Source: Actinomycetales bacterium
Lineage (GTDB): Bacteria > Actinomycetota > Actinomycetes > Actinomycetales > Dermatophilaceae
DNA: 64,000 bases
NCBI GenBank assembly: GCA_016715285.1
Contig: JADKAO010000001.1
Coordinates: forward strand, 1-64,000
Direction of reading: 5' to 3'
Positions 10,064-18,163 of the stretch are shown here, one piece after another. Under the pieces are notes generated by a model. The model worked only from the letters and a program-made list of their open reading frames with translations. It did not search any database and had not been told where the DNA came from. Position numbers and translations under genes: made by a program. The number at the start of each line of letters is the position of its first letter. The stretch's first letter is position 1.

Positions 10064-11097
10064 GAGCTGCTCCAGCAGATGTGGCGAGTTGGGGGGTGTC
10101 GATCCAGTGTCGACCGTCATGGACAAGGGCTACGGTGTCGGCATCCACCATGAGACAGGCCAGCTCGTCTCCGAACACGGTGGCCTTCCAGCCAAGCTTG
10201 CGCTCAGCTCTGGACGGGTCTCCCACGAGTGCGTCCACCTCGGTGGGCCGGACATACCGTGGGTCGAACTTCACGTGGTCCTGCCAGTGGAGACCGGCGT
10301 GGGAGAAGGCCGTCTCCACGAAACTGCTTCACCGTGTAGCCGACTCCGGTGGCGAGCACGATGTCCTCCGGCTCGTCGGCCTGCAGCATGCGCCACATGC
10401 CCTCCACGTACTCGGGGGCGTAGCCCCAGTCGCGGATCGAGTCCAGGTTTCCCATGTAGAGGGAGTCCTGACGGCCCGCCTTGATCGCCGCGACGGCCCG
10501 AGTGATCTTGCGGGTCACGAAGGTCTCACCGCGACGCGGCGACTCGTGGTTGAACAGGATGCCGTTCACAGCGAACATCCCGTACGCCTCACGGTAGTTC
10601 TTGGTGATCCAGTACGAGTAGACCTTGGCCGCGCCGTAGGGGGATCGGGGGTAGAAGGGTGTGTCCTCGTTCTGCGGAGGCGGGGAGGCCCCGAACATCT
10701 CCGAGGTGGACGCCTGGTAGTAACGGCAGTGGATGCCGCTGCTGCGTACGGCCTCGAGCAGCCGGATCGCGCCCATGGCGTCGGTGTCTGTGGTGTGGAC
10801 CGGCTCGTCGAAGCTGACCCGCACGTGCGACTGCGCGGCCAGGTTGTAGACCTCGTCGGGCTGGATCCTGTGCAGCAGCGTAGCCAGCCGCGACCCGTCG
10901 TCGAGATCGCCGTAGTGGAGGAAGAGACGGGCGTTCTCGTCGTGCGCGTCGACGTACAGGTGGTCGATGCGGCTCGTGTTGAACGTCGAAGCGCGGCGAA
11001 TCAGACCGTGTACCTCGTACCCCTTGGTCAGCAGGAGCTCGGCAAGGTACGAGCCGTCCTGTCCTGTGATCCCCGTAATCAGTGCGACGCGTGTCAT
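10056..11097 (-). CDS. gmd: GDP-mannose 4,6-dehydratase, with one frameshift
   Basis: Gmd converts GDP-mannose to GDP-4-keto-6-deoxymannose, the first step to GDP-fucose. The start MTRVALITGITGQDGSYLAE is the family's NAD(P)-binding site. RRASTFNTSRIDHLY, NLAAQSHVRVSF, STSEMFG, and Y-x3-K in SPYGAAKVYSYW follow, then LFNHESPRRGETFVTRKI. The ATG at 11097 has an AAAGGGTG site and overlaps the upstream glycosyltransferase by four bases. After GYTVKQF an extra T near 10323 throws the frame. The correct continuation (HAGLHWQDHVKFDPRYVRP and DPSRAERKLGWK) is in the next frame, ending at 10056. The full product would be about 346 residues. Confidence 0.85.
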
Positions 11098-12377
11098 CTC
11101 ACCCTTTCTCGGCCCGCGAAGTCGCGTTCCTTGGTTGCTGCGTCCCTCAAAAGCGACTCGAACTGCGCAACGCCGGCAGTCTGCGACAGCGCCCGCTCCA
11201 CGTGAGCCGGCCCGGCCTTGGCGTCGTCGGCAGTCCACTCCCGGGCGATCGACAATGCCGCACGAGCGAGCGCCTCAGGCTCGATCGGCGAGACCACGCG
11301 CCCTGCCCGGCTCGCGCGGATCTCGTCGGCCGTCGTGCTGCCGCTGTCGGTCGCGGCCAACACCGGGCGGCCAGTCACGAAGTAGCTCGTCAGCTTGCTG
11401 GGCAGTGCCGCATCGCGCAGACTCGGCCGTTCGTTCACCAGGAGCACGTCTGCCGCAGCCAGTGCGTCCATGAAGGAGTGCCCTGGCAGCGGAGCGACGA
11501 ACTCGATCGTGCTGCAGCCCTTAGCCCGCTTCTCCAGTGCGGCACGCTGATTGCCGTCGCCCCGCAGGACGAACCGTAGGGGCAGCTGGTGTTGTTCGGC
11601 GAAAAGCGCGGCGTCCACCACGTTCTCGAGGCCCTGCTTGGCGCCCATGTTGCCTGCGTGCAGGACTACGACCTCGCCAGGTCGAGTCCAGCCGAGCCGT
11701 TCCCGGACGGAGAGGCGGTCGACCGGGCCTGCGGACGTTACGTGCGTCCAGTTGCGGATCACGACGACACTGCTGGCGGGCACTCGCAGGCGTCCGGTCG
11801 CATACTCCCGGAACCGGTCGTGGATCACAACTACGGATCTGGCGCTGCGCAGCAATGCTCCCTCAAGCGCTGCCATCGTCGCGCACAAAGCCCGCGAGGC
11901 GAGTCCAGGACTCTCGGAGACACCTGCGCTGTACAGATCCTGCACCCACAAAACGATCGGCACGCCGAGATGTCCGAACGCGAGGCGCGTCCGGACGACC
12001 CAGCTCCCAAAGAGTGTGGGGCTCACGAGCAGGACAGCGTCCACGTCCGACTTGCAGTAAGCCGCCAGACGGATGCCGAACCCCAGTTCGTAGAGGACCC
12101 GCTTCGGAAACGTGGGGGTCGTGGGGACGTACGAAGTAACCCGCCGAACGTGGACACCCTCGGTGACCTCGTCGAGACTCCACTCTTCGTCCGGCAGGAT
12201 GCGCCAACCTGGGTAGTGCGGTGCACCAGCGATGACGGAGACGTCATGCCCGAGCGCAGCCAACCCCCGGGACAGGGACGTGACGTAAGGTGCGTTCCCG
12301 GTCGTCTCGGGTGCGTAGTAGGTGGAGACGATCTGGATGCGGAGGGCGCCTCCGCTCGTTGCGGCCTGTTCGCGCAC
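11094..12377 (-). CDS. WcaI/WbuB-like glycosyltransferase (GT4)
   Basis: A 427-residue GT-B enzyme. The N-terminal half has IVSTYYAPETTGNAPYVTSL and the VIAGAPHYPGW turn found in WcaI/WbuB-type fucosyl- or N-acetylfucosaminyl-transferases. VLWVQDLYSAGV follows near residue 145. The C-terminal half has VVVLHAGNMGAKQGLENVV, RFVLRGDGNQR, and the ALPSKLTSYFVTGRPVLAA block. Together with gmd and fcl downstream it may add a fucose-type residue. It starts three bases after the initiating transferase and overlaps gmd by four. The donor assignment is an inference from family resemblance. Confidence 0.8.
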   Translation of the reverse strand: MREQAATSGGALRIQIVSTYYAPETTGNAPYVTSLSRGLAALGHDVSVIAGAPHYPGWRILPDEEWSLDEVTEGVHVRRVTSYVPTTPTFPKRVLYELGFGIRLAAYCKSDVDAVLLVSPTLFGSWVVRTRLAFGHLGVPIVLWVQDLYSAGVSESPGLASRALCATMAALEGALLRSARSVVVIHDRFREYATGRLRVPASSVVVIRNWTHVTSAGPVDRLSVRERLGWTRPGEVVVLHAGNMGAKQGLENVVDAALFAEQHQLPLRFVLRGDGNQRAALEKRAKGCSTIEFVAPLPGHSFMDALAAADVLLVNERPSLRDAALPSKLTSYFVTGRPVLAATDSGSTTADEIRASRAGRVVSPIEPEALARAALSIAREWTADDAKAGPAHVERALSQTAGVAQFESLLRDAATKERDFAGRERVR

Positions 12378-12380
12378 GAG

Positions 12381-13868
12381 TTAGTACGCTCCGCTCGAGT
12401 GCAGCACCACACGGACCGTCCGCAGGATGATCGTCAGATCCCCGATCAGCGACCAGTTCTCGACGTAACGCAAGTCGAAGCGGATGCTGTCCTCGACGGA
12501 GAGGCTCGAGCGGCCGTTCACCTGCCACAGCCCGGTGATGCCCGGCTTGATGAGCAGCCGTCTCTGAGCGGCGTTGCTGTACTCAGCCACTTCCCGTGCC
12601 ACCTGAGGCCGCGGGCCCACGATGCTCATGCCACCGCGCAACACCGTCCAGAACTGGGGAAGCTCGTCGAGGGAGAACTTACGCAACACCTTGCCGATCT
12701 TGGTGATGCGCGGGTCGTCCTCCACTTTGAAGAGGAGTGCCTGACCACCGGCCGCGACGATCATCGCGTCGATGCGGGCTTCGGCGTCGACGCACATCGT
12801 ACGGAACTTGTGGATGACAAAGGGCTCACCATTTGCCCCGATCCGCTCCTGGCGGAAGATGACCGGGCCGCCGTCCTCACTCTTGACGAGCACCGCGACC
12901 ACAACCAGGACCGGCGTCAACAGCACGAGTGCCACTATCGAGAACACCAGGTCGAATGCCCGCTTCAGTGCATGGTTCCAGCCGCTGTACTTGGGAAGGT
13001 CGACGCTGACCAGGCTGAGATCCTGCATCTGGTGAACGGTCATGCGCGGGCCGGCCACGTCCACCAGCGAGGGCACAAACATCAGCCTCACCAAGGAGTT
13101 TTCGAGCTGCCACGCCAACTGACGGACGACCGGGCCTGGCAAGCCCGGGGCGACCACAACGGCACGCACCCGATGCTCGGCGACGTGTCGAACTATGGAT
13201 GCCAGATCGATCACGGGCAGATCCGCCATCTCGGGTGATGCCATGATCGCGGTGTTGCTCTCCGATTGACGGAGCGCGACGGCCACGGGTCGGTAGCCGG
13301 CGTTCCCGTTGCGGCGTAGGTCGCGCACGACATCGCGCACCGCGTCGGTAGCGCCCACAACGATCGTGGGTGTGAAGGCGCCACCCATGCCCCGCCGGCG
13401 GTGCAGGACCTGCCGGCTGGCCCAGCGACCGAACAGAACCAGGAACGTCCCGAGCGGCAGCAACACCAGGAAGAACTGTCGGGAGATCTCGGCGCCCATG
13501 AGATATGCGGCGATCGCTATGCCGGCGAACGCGTACAGGCTCGCGTTGATCACGCGGCGATATTCCTCCAAGCCGCCACCGACGACTCCCCGCGCACGCG
13601 TGTCGCGGGCGGTCAGCACCAACCACCACAACAGGGCAATGGACGCGGCGACGACGACGTACGGGAGTGCTGTGTCTGCAACGGACACGTGTAATCTCTC
13701 GCCGAAGCGCCACATGTAGGTGGCTACCACCGCGGTGGTGATCGCTACGGCGTCCGAGGCGCAAAGGGCTATGTGGTACCGGTCGTACCAGTTACGTGAA
13801 CGGGACAGGTGGATGCGCTCGACTGGGATGAGCCCAGTATGAGGGGCGAACAACTCCTCGACCGCCAC
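12381..13868 (-). CDS. Undecaprenyl-phosphate sugar-1-phosphate transferase (polyprenyl glycosylphosphotransferase)
   Basis: This enzyme starts repeat-unit synthesis by moving a hexose-1-phosphate to undecaprenyl phosphate in the membrane. Four to five N-terminal membrane helices are followed by a CoA-binding-like domain (TIVVGATDAVRDVV). The catalytic bacterial sugar transferase domain has KRAFDLVFSIVALVLLTP, then GGPVIFRQERIG, FVIHKFRTMC, ITKIGKVLRKFSLDELPQ, SIVGPRPQ, and PGITGLWQVNGRS. I chose the GTG at 13868 (495 residues), which has a strong AAGGGGGAT site just upstream; a longer frame continues through the non-coding leader. It is the first gene of the minus-strand operon, so the promoter should lie in 13,869-14,147, where I see no clear consensus. 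Confidence 0.88.
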   Translation of the reverse strand: MAVEELFAPHTGLIPVERIHLSRSRNWYDRYHIALCASDAVAITTAVVATYMWRFGERLHVSVADTALPYVVVAASIALLWWLVLTARDTRARGVVGGGLEEYRRVINASLYAFAGIAIAAYLMGAEISRQFFLVLLPLGTFLVLFGRWASRQVLHRRRGMGGAFTPTIVVGATDAVRDVVRDLRRNGNAGYRPVAVALRQSESNTAIMASPEMADLPVIDLASIVRHVAEHRVRAVVVAPGLPGPVVRQLAWQLENSLVRLMFVPSLVDVAGPRMTVHQMQDLSLVSVDLPKYSGWNHALKRAFDLVFSIVALVLLTPVLVVVAVLVKSEDGGPVIFRQERIGANGEPFVIHKFRTMCVDAEARIDAMIVAAGGQALLFKVEDDPRITKIGKVLRKFSLDELPQFWTVLRGGMSIVGPRPQVAREVAEYSNAAQRRLLIKPGITGLWQVNGRSSLSVEDSIRFDLRYVENWSLIGDLTIILRTVRVVLHSSGAY

Positions 13869-14147
13869 GGTTATCCCCCTTGACGTACACATCGGCTGGG
13901 CCCAAGACATCCCAAAGGCGAGGGTGGGACCGCGGTTAGCATGCCTTGCAGGCCTCAATTTACCGCAGCCTTGGACACGGCAGTGCGGCGGGGTCGCTTT
14001 ACCATGCAACTAAGGAGGGCCAGGCCGGAATCAGAGCGCCTCGTATGGCCTTGGGCTCCTCGAGATGGGCGGGGTCGTTGTCGTCGACCAGGATGACCGG
14101 GTCTCGATGGGCGCGAGCACAGCGCGTGGGGAAGCCTCGAGGAATAG

Positions 14148-15585
14148 TCAAATCCTGTGGATTGGCGTGTTCTAGGCGGCGTTCGGTTGGACGTCCGATT
14201 GGTCGGGTCGTTCGACTCGTTTGCCGTTGGTGAAGGGGACGCCGGCGCGGACGAGGGCGACCAGGTGGGGTGCGTTCACCATCCGCCACCGGGCCTGGGC
14301 GGACTCGATGAGCTTGAACGCCATCGCGATCCCCGCGGCCCGGGAACCGGGGCCCTTGGTGACGCGCTGACGCAGCCGGACGGTCGCGAAGGTCGACTCG
14401 ATCGGGTTCGTGGTCCGCAGATGGACCCAGTGCTCGGCCGGGTAGTCGTAGAACGCCAGGAGGACGTCGAGGTCGTCGGTGATCTTCGCGGCCGCCTTGG
14501 GCCACTTGGTGCCGTACTCGGCGGCGAACGCTCTGGCCGCCGCCTTGGCGTGGGTCTTATCTTCGGCGTTGTAGATCTCGGCGAGGGCCTTCTTCGCGTT
14601 CGGGTGGGCCGACTTCGGCAAGGCGGCCAGCACGTTGCCAATCTTGTGGAACCAGCACCTCTGCTCTTTGGTGTCGGGGAACACGTCCCGGACGGCCCGC
14701 CAGAACCCGAGGGCACCATCCCCGGCGGCCAGCACGGGAGCCGTCATCCCGCGGCGTTTGCAGTCGCGGAGCAGGTCGGCCCACGACTCCGACGACTCGC
14801 GGAACCCGTCGGCCAGCGCGATCAGCTCCTTGTGGCCATCAGCGCGGACCCCGATCATCACCAGCAGGCACACCTTGTCCTGCTCCAGGCGGACCTTGAG
14901 GTGGATCCCGTCGACCCACACGTACACGTAGTCGACGTCACGCAGGCTGCGCCTACCGAACGCGTCCGCCTCGTCCTGCCACTGGCCGGTGAGCCGGGTG
15001 ATCGTCGCCGGCGACAGGCCGGCCGCCGACCCGCAGAACTGCTCCAACGCGGGCGCGAAATCGCCGCTGGACAGGCCGTGCAGGTACAACAAGGGCAGCA
15101 CGTCGGCCACCTGCGGCGACTTCCGCGCCCACGCCGGCAGGATCGCCGAGGCGAACCGCAGCCGCTGCCCGGTCACTTCATCGATGCGCTTGTCGTTGAC
15201 CCTCGGCGCCTGGACCGGCACCGCCCCCGCAGCGGTGGCCACCTCACGGGCCGCGTGCGAGCCGTTACGGACCACCAACCGCCGGCCGTCGGCGTCGAGC
15301 TGGTCGGCGAACTGCTCGATGTAGGCGGCGACCTCGGCCTGCAACGCCGCCGCGAGCATCTGCCGGGCACCGTCGCGGACCAACTCGTCCAACAACGACC
15401 CGCCCACCCCCGCCGGGACGTGCTTGTGGGCCTCGTTCTCCTCGTGGACTACCGTGAGCATGGGCGTACCTTCCCGAACCAGCGCGTCAACGCCGGTCCT
15501 GATCAGAGCTACTTGGACTTCAGATCATCCTCGGGAAGGTGCGCTCCTTCACGTCACCCCGCCGAGGACCATCCACAGGTTCTGA
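14148..15585 (-). mobile_element. IS256-type insertion sequence (boundaries approximate)
   Basis: A complete IS256-type transposase is flanked by imperfect inverted repeats. Bases 14,148-14,162 match the reverse complement of 15,571-15,585 at 13 of 15 positions. True ends may lie several bases further out. No clear eight-base target duplication was found. The element sits in the promoter region of the exopolysaccharide operon and directly upstream of the DUF4375 gene, so it could affect either. Confidence 0.7.
14172..15461 (-). CDS. IS256 family transposase (mutator type)
   Basis: The intact 429-residue enzyme catalyses transposition of its element. Visible landmarks are LLDELVRDGARQMLAAALQAE, the first catalytic aspartate in VYVWVDGIHLKVR, LIALADGFRESSESWADLL, the second aspartate in VLAAGDGALGFWRAV, the CWFHKIGNVLAALPK block, and the TTNPIESTFATVRLRQ segment; the catalytic glutamate is expected in the helical region between. 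The length matches the family. No frameshift is visible, in contrast to the IS481 copy, so this insertion is probably recent or active. Confidence 0.92.
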   Translation of the reverse strand: MLTVVHEENEAHKHVPAGVGGSLLDELVRDGARQMLAAALQAEVAAYIEQFADQLDADGRRLVVRNGSHAAREVATAAGAVPVQAPRVNDKRIDEVTGQRLRFASAILPAWARKSPQVADVLPLLYLHGLSSGDFAPALEQFCGSAAGLSPATITRLTGQWQDEADAFGRRSLRDVDYVYVWVDGIHLKVRLEQDKVCLLVMIGVRADGHKELIALADGFRESSESWADLLRDCKRRGMTAPVLAAGDGALGFWRAVRDVFPDTKEQRCWFHKIGNVLAALPKSAHPNAKKALAEIYNAEDKTHAKAAARAFAAEYGTKWPKAAAKITDDLDVLLAFYDYPAEHWVHLRTTNPIESTFATVRLRQRVTKGPGSRAAGIAMAFKLIESAQARWRMVNAPHLVALVRAGVPFTNGKRVERPDQSDVQPNAA

Positions 15586-15655
15586 TCATTGCTCAGGTGG
15601 CCTTTGACCACGCACCTGCCATCCATTGCCTGATCTGCGGAGTGCAGTTCAGCGT

Positions 15656-16111
15656 GTGAACCAGACTTCGTGGGTTGCCGACTGTCTACTTGAAGTTGCC
15701 CCGGTCGAGACGTTGGATGGTCACGTGGAGACCTGGCACTTCTACGAGGAGCTTGGTGACCGGCCACGCAGTGAGTTGTCAACGTCGATGCAAGGCTTGG
15801 CGGCGATCTGCGATCTGCGCCAAGAGGTCAGTTCCGGCGGCTTCGACGTCTACTTTCGGTACTGGGGTGGCGACACAGCGCCTGTGGCTCTCGAGGCACT
15901 GTCCACAACCCTCGGCGACGAGTGGGCAACGGTGTTGCGCGACGCGATGAGCCTGTTTGGTGGTGCCTACCCAACTCGACAGGAGGAGCGCGAGTCGATG
16001 CTAGAAGAACTCGACATTGATGATGCTCTTGACGACCTAGACCGCCGGTTCTTGAAGGCGGAGGCATCCCTAAACGCAGACGCGCTCCTGTCCGCTCTGT
16101 TGGACCGGTAG
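15656..16111 (+). CDS. DUF4375 (DMP19-like) domain protein
   Basis: A protein of about 150 residues. The core has AICDLRQEVSSGGFDVYFRY followed by GGDTAPVALEAL and LGDEW, which is the pattern of the DUF4375/DMP19 family (GGF-x-x-YF, then a G-D and an alanine-rich helix). The family's role in bacteria is not established; DMP19 was described as a DNA-mimic protein in Neisseria. The start is uncertain: a GTG at 15656 has GGAG upstream, and a TTG at 15626 would extend it. The IS256 end lies only 70 bases upstream, so the native promoter or N-terminus may have been lost. It forms a pair with the next gene, 11 bases downstream. Confidence 0.6.
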   Translation: MNQTSWVADCLLEVAPVETLDGHVETWHFYEELGDRPRSELSTSMQGLAAICDLRQEVSSGGFDVYFRYWGGDTAPVALEALSTTLGDEWATVLRDAMSLFGGAYPTRQEERESMLEELDIDDALDDLDRRFLKAEASLNADALLSALLDR

Positions 16112-16122
16112 GCGGAGACCAG

Positions 16123-16644
16123 GTGCTCGAGGATGAAGGCCACCAGCCGCTAGCCATCCCATGCACGGAGACACGACGCCGCTTCGCTGACCAACTAGCG
16201 ATGTATGACCTCGGCGTGGGCGATTCAAGAGCGCTCGTGGCAGCTGCAACCGAACTCCTCGTCGAGGGATGCGACGCAGAACCCGTGGTGTCCTTGGCGT
16301 GTGTGGTGGTTACTCCGTTGACCAATCCGTTCGAGATGGCCGCGTTGGTGCAGGCTGCTCGCGAGGAACTGAGGATGTCTCGCCTAGATCCGGATGCGAC
16401 GGAGATCCGAGCGGCTCAAACGCAATTGCGCCGCTGGCGCCGAGGGCTCCTCACGGATCGTGAGCTATCTGGGTGGGCGCACCGAGCCATCGGACACGAG
16501 GGGTCTGCCGCGCTTCAAGAGCTCGTCGTTATCGATGACGTTCTTGACGAACTTGATTACGTTGATGACACGCTCAGCAGCGTTCATCGTGACCTTGAGG
16601 TGATCGCCGACGAGCTGCTTGCGCTCCCCGATCCGTGGCAGTGA
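16123..16644 (+). CDS. Hypothetical protein, unknown function
   Basis: I do not recognise this 173-residue protein. It is acidic and mostly helical, with no membrane segment, signal peptide or metal motif. Its C-terminus is rich in aspartate and leucine (VVIDDVLDELDYVDDTLSSV). The GTG at 16123 follows the DUF4375 stop by 11 bases and has a GGAG site, so the two are probably co-transcribed and may act together. It could be a partner of the DUF4375 protein or an independent cargo gene of the accessory region. Confidence 0.55.
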   Translation: MLEDEGHQPLAIPCTETRRRFADQLAMYDLGVGDSRALVAAATELLVEGCDAEPVVSLACVVVTPLTNPFEMAALVQAAREELRMSRLDPDATEIRAAQTQLRRWRRGLLTDRELSGWAHRAIGHEGSAALQELVVIDDVLDELDYVDDTLSSVHRDLEVIADELLALPDPWQ

Positions 16645-16754
16645 TCCGACCGCACTCCAACATGGGCCTACTTGGCAGGCCCGGCAGATCCCTGGATCGC
16701 GCCGTCCCTTTGAGGACCCGCCCTGCATGCATCAATGTTGTGTAGGATGCAACA

Positions 16755-17842
16755 GTGACCAACTTTGTTGCTGGGCTCTTCGCAGGGGCTGTCACGTCCA
16801 TGGACCCCGAGAGGAGCACGCTCGGGGCGATGCAGGACGGCTTGGTGACACAGCAGCGGTCGCGGCAACTGAAGGCTTCGACGATCGGGGGCCGGCCTGC
16901 TGCGGTGAGGCGCTTCGCCGAATATTCGAACCAGTACCCATGGCAGTGGACGCCTCCGGAGTTCGAGGCGTTCGTCACCAGTCTGGCGGGGGCCCGGCCG
17001 ACCACGATCCGCGGGTACCAGGCCGCCCTGAGGCTCTTCCTTGAGTACGTCTCAAGCCCAGACTACGAGTGGGTCAACCGGTGCAGGGATGGGTTCGGGT
17101 CTGGGCCCACACAGATCGTCACCGAATGGAACAGCTACCACCACACCACGCTGTACGAAGGCGATCCTGGCTGCCGGCCACTTACTTATGACGAGGTTCA
17201 AGCGCTCTTCGACGCCGCGGATGGTCTCGTCGAGAGTATTCGTACCCGCGGCCGGAAGGGCGCGGTCGCGGCGCAGCGTGACGCCATCGTCCGGAAGGTC
17301 GTGTATGCCTTCGGGCTTCGACGCCGTGAGCTCTGGGGCCTTGACCTCGCCGACCTTCACGGCAACCCCAAGGTGCCGGACTATGGCAACGCAGGCTGCC
17401 TGTTCGTCAGATGGGGCAAGAGCTCGCGTGGTGGACCTCCAAAACGTCGCTCCGTGTTGCTGGTGCCCGAGATGGACTGGGTCATCGCCCCCTTGCGGCA
17501 GCGGATCGACGAACTGAGGCCTCTGTTCGGTCCGGTCGGTCACCCAGCGCTCTTCCTTTCCGAGCGTGCCGGGCGCCTGTCGCTGAGGCCGATCAACCGA
17601 GCCTTCAACGACGCACGCGCGGAGGCTGGTCTCCCGGGAGAGTTGGACTTGCATTCACTCGCCACTCCTACGTGACCCACCTGATCGAGTTCGACTACCC
17701 GGAACGCTTCGTTCAGGACCAGGTCGGGCACCGATACGCCTCCACCACAGCGGTCTACGCCGGCGTCTCAGACGACTACCGGCACCGCCTGCTCCAGCGC
17801 GTCATCGACCGGGACCGACACCGATGGGAGGATCAATCGTGA
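16755..17842 (+). pseudogene. Tyrosine recombinase / phage-type integrase, frameshifted
   Basis: The product would be a site-specific recombinase of about 360 residues. The N-terminal core-binding domain includes STIGGRPAAVRRFAEY and ARPTTIRGYQAALRLFLEY. The catalytic domain has the first arginine in FGLRRRELWGLDLADL, the lysine region RWGKSSRGGPPKRR, and in the shifted frame LRHSYVTHLIEFDYPERF, GHRYASTTAVYAGVSDD. The tyrosine in AVYAG is the probable nucleophile. A one-base loss near 17,662 separates the R-H-x-x-Y portion, so no complete enzyme is made as read. A CAACA/TGTTG dyad ends immediately before the GTG start at 16755. The last bases overlap the XRE gene start. Confidence 0.75.
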
Positions 17843-18162
17843 TCCGCAAGATGGGCTACGCATGGCACCTACGCCAGCTCATGGCCACCCAAGACATGTT
17901 CCAGACAAGCGACCTGATCCCACACCTTGAGGAGCGAGGCATTCACCTCTCCCGGGAGCAGGTCTACCGGTTAGTGACCCAACCGCCGCAGCGACTTTCG
18001 ATGGACACACTTGCCGCTCTCTGCGACATCCTGGGGTGTCAGCCGGGGGACCTGATCACCGTGTCCGTGGTCAATCGGGAGGTCGCCAAGACCGGCACGA
18101 CGAAACGCGGGGAGCAACCTGCGGTTCGGCGCACCACGATTCGGCGGCCCAAGGGCCTCTGA
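17839..18162 (+). CDS. XRE/Cro-type helix-turn-helix protein
   Basis: A 107-residue DNA-binding protein: LRQLMATQDMFQTSDLIPHL then LSREQVYRLVTQPPQRLSMDTLAALCDILGCQPGDLI, a Cro/CI-like helix-turn-helix of the short type. The tail is basic and proline/arginine rich. The GTG at 17839 overlaps the integrase stop as GTGA and has a GGGAGG eight bases upstream, so it is preferred to the ATG at 17824. It lies between a recombinase and a zinc-ribbon recombinase-like gene and probably regulates or assists them. It is the only intact gene of this cassette. Confidence 0.8.
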   Translation: MIRKMGYAWHLRQLMATQDMFQTSDLIPHLEERGIHLSREQVYRLVTQPPQRLSMDTLAALCDILGCQPGDLITVSVVNREVAKTGTTKRGEQPAVRRTTIRRPKGL

Positions 18163-18163
18163 C

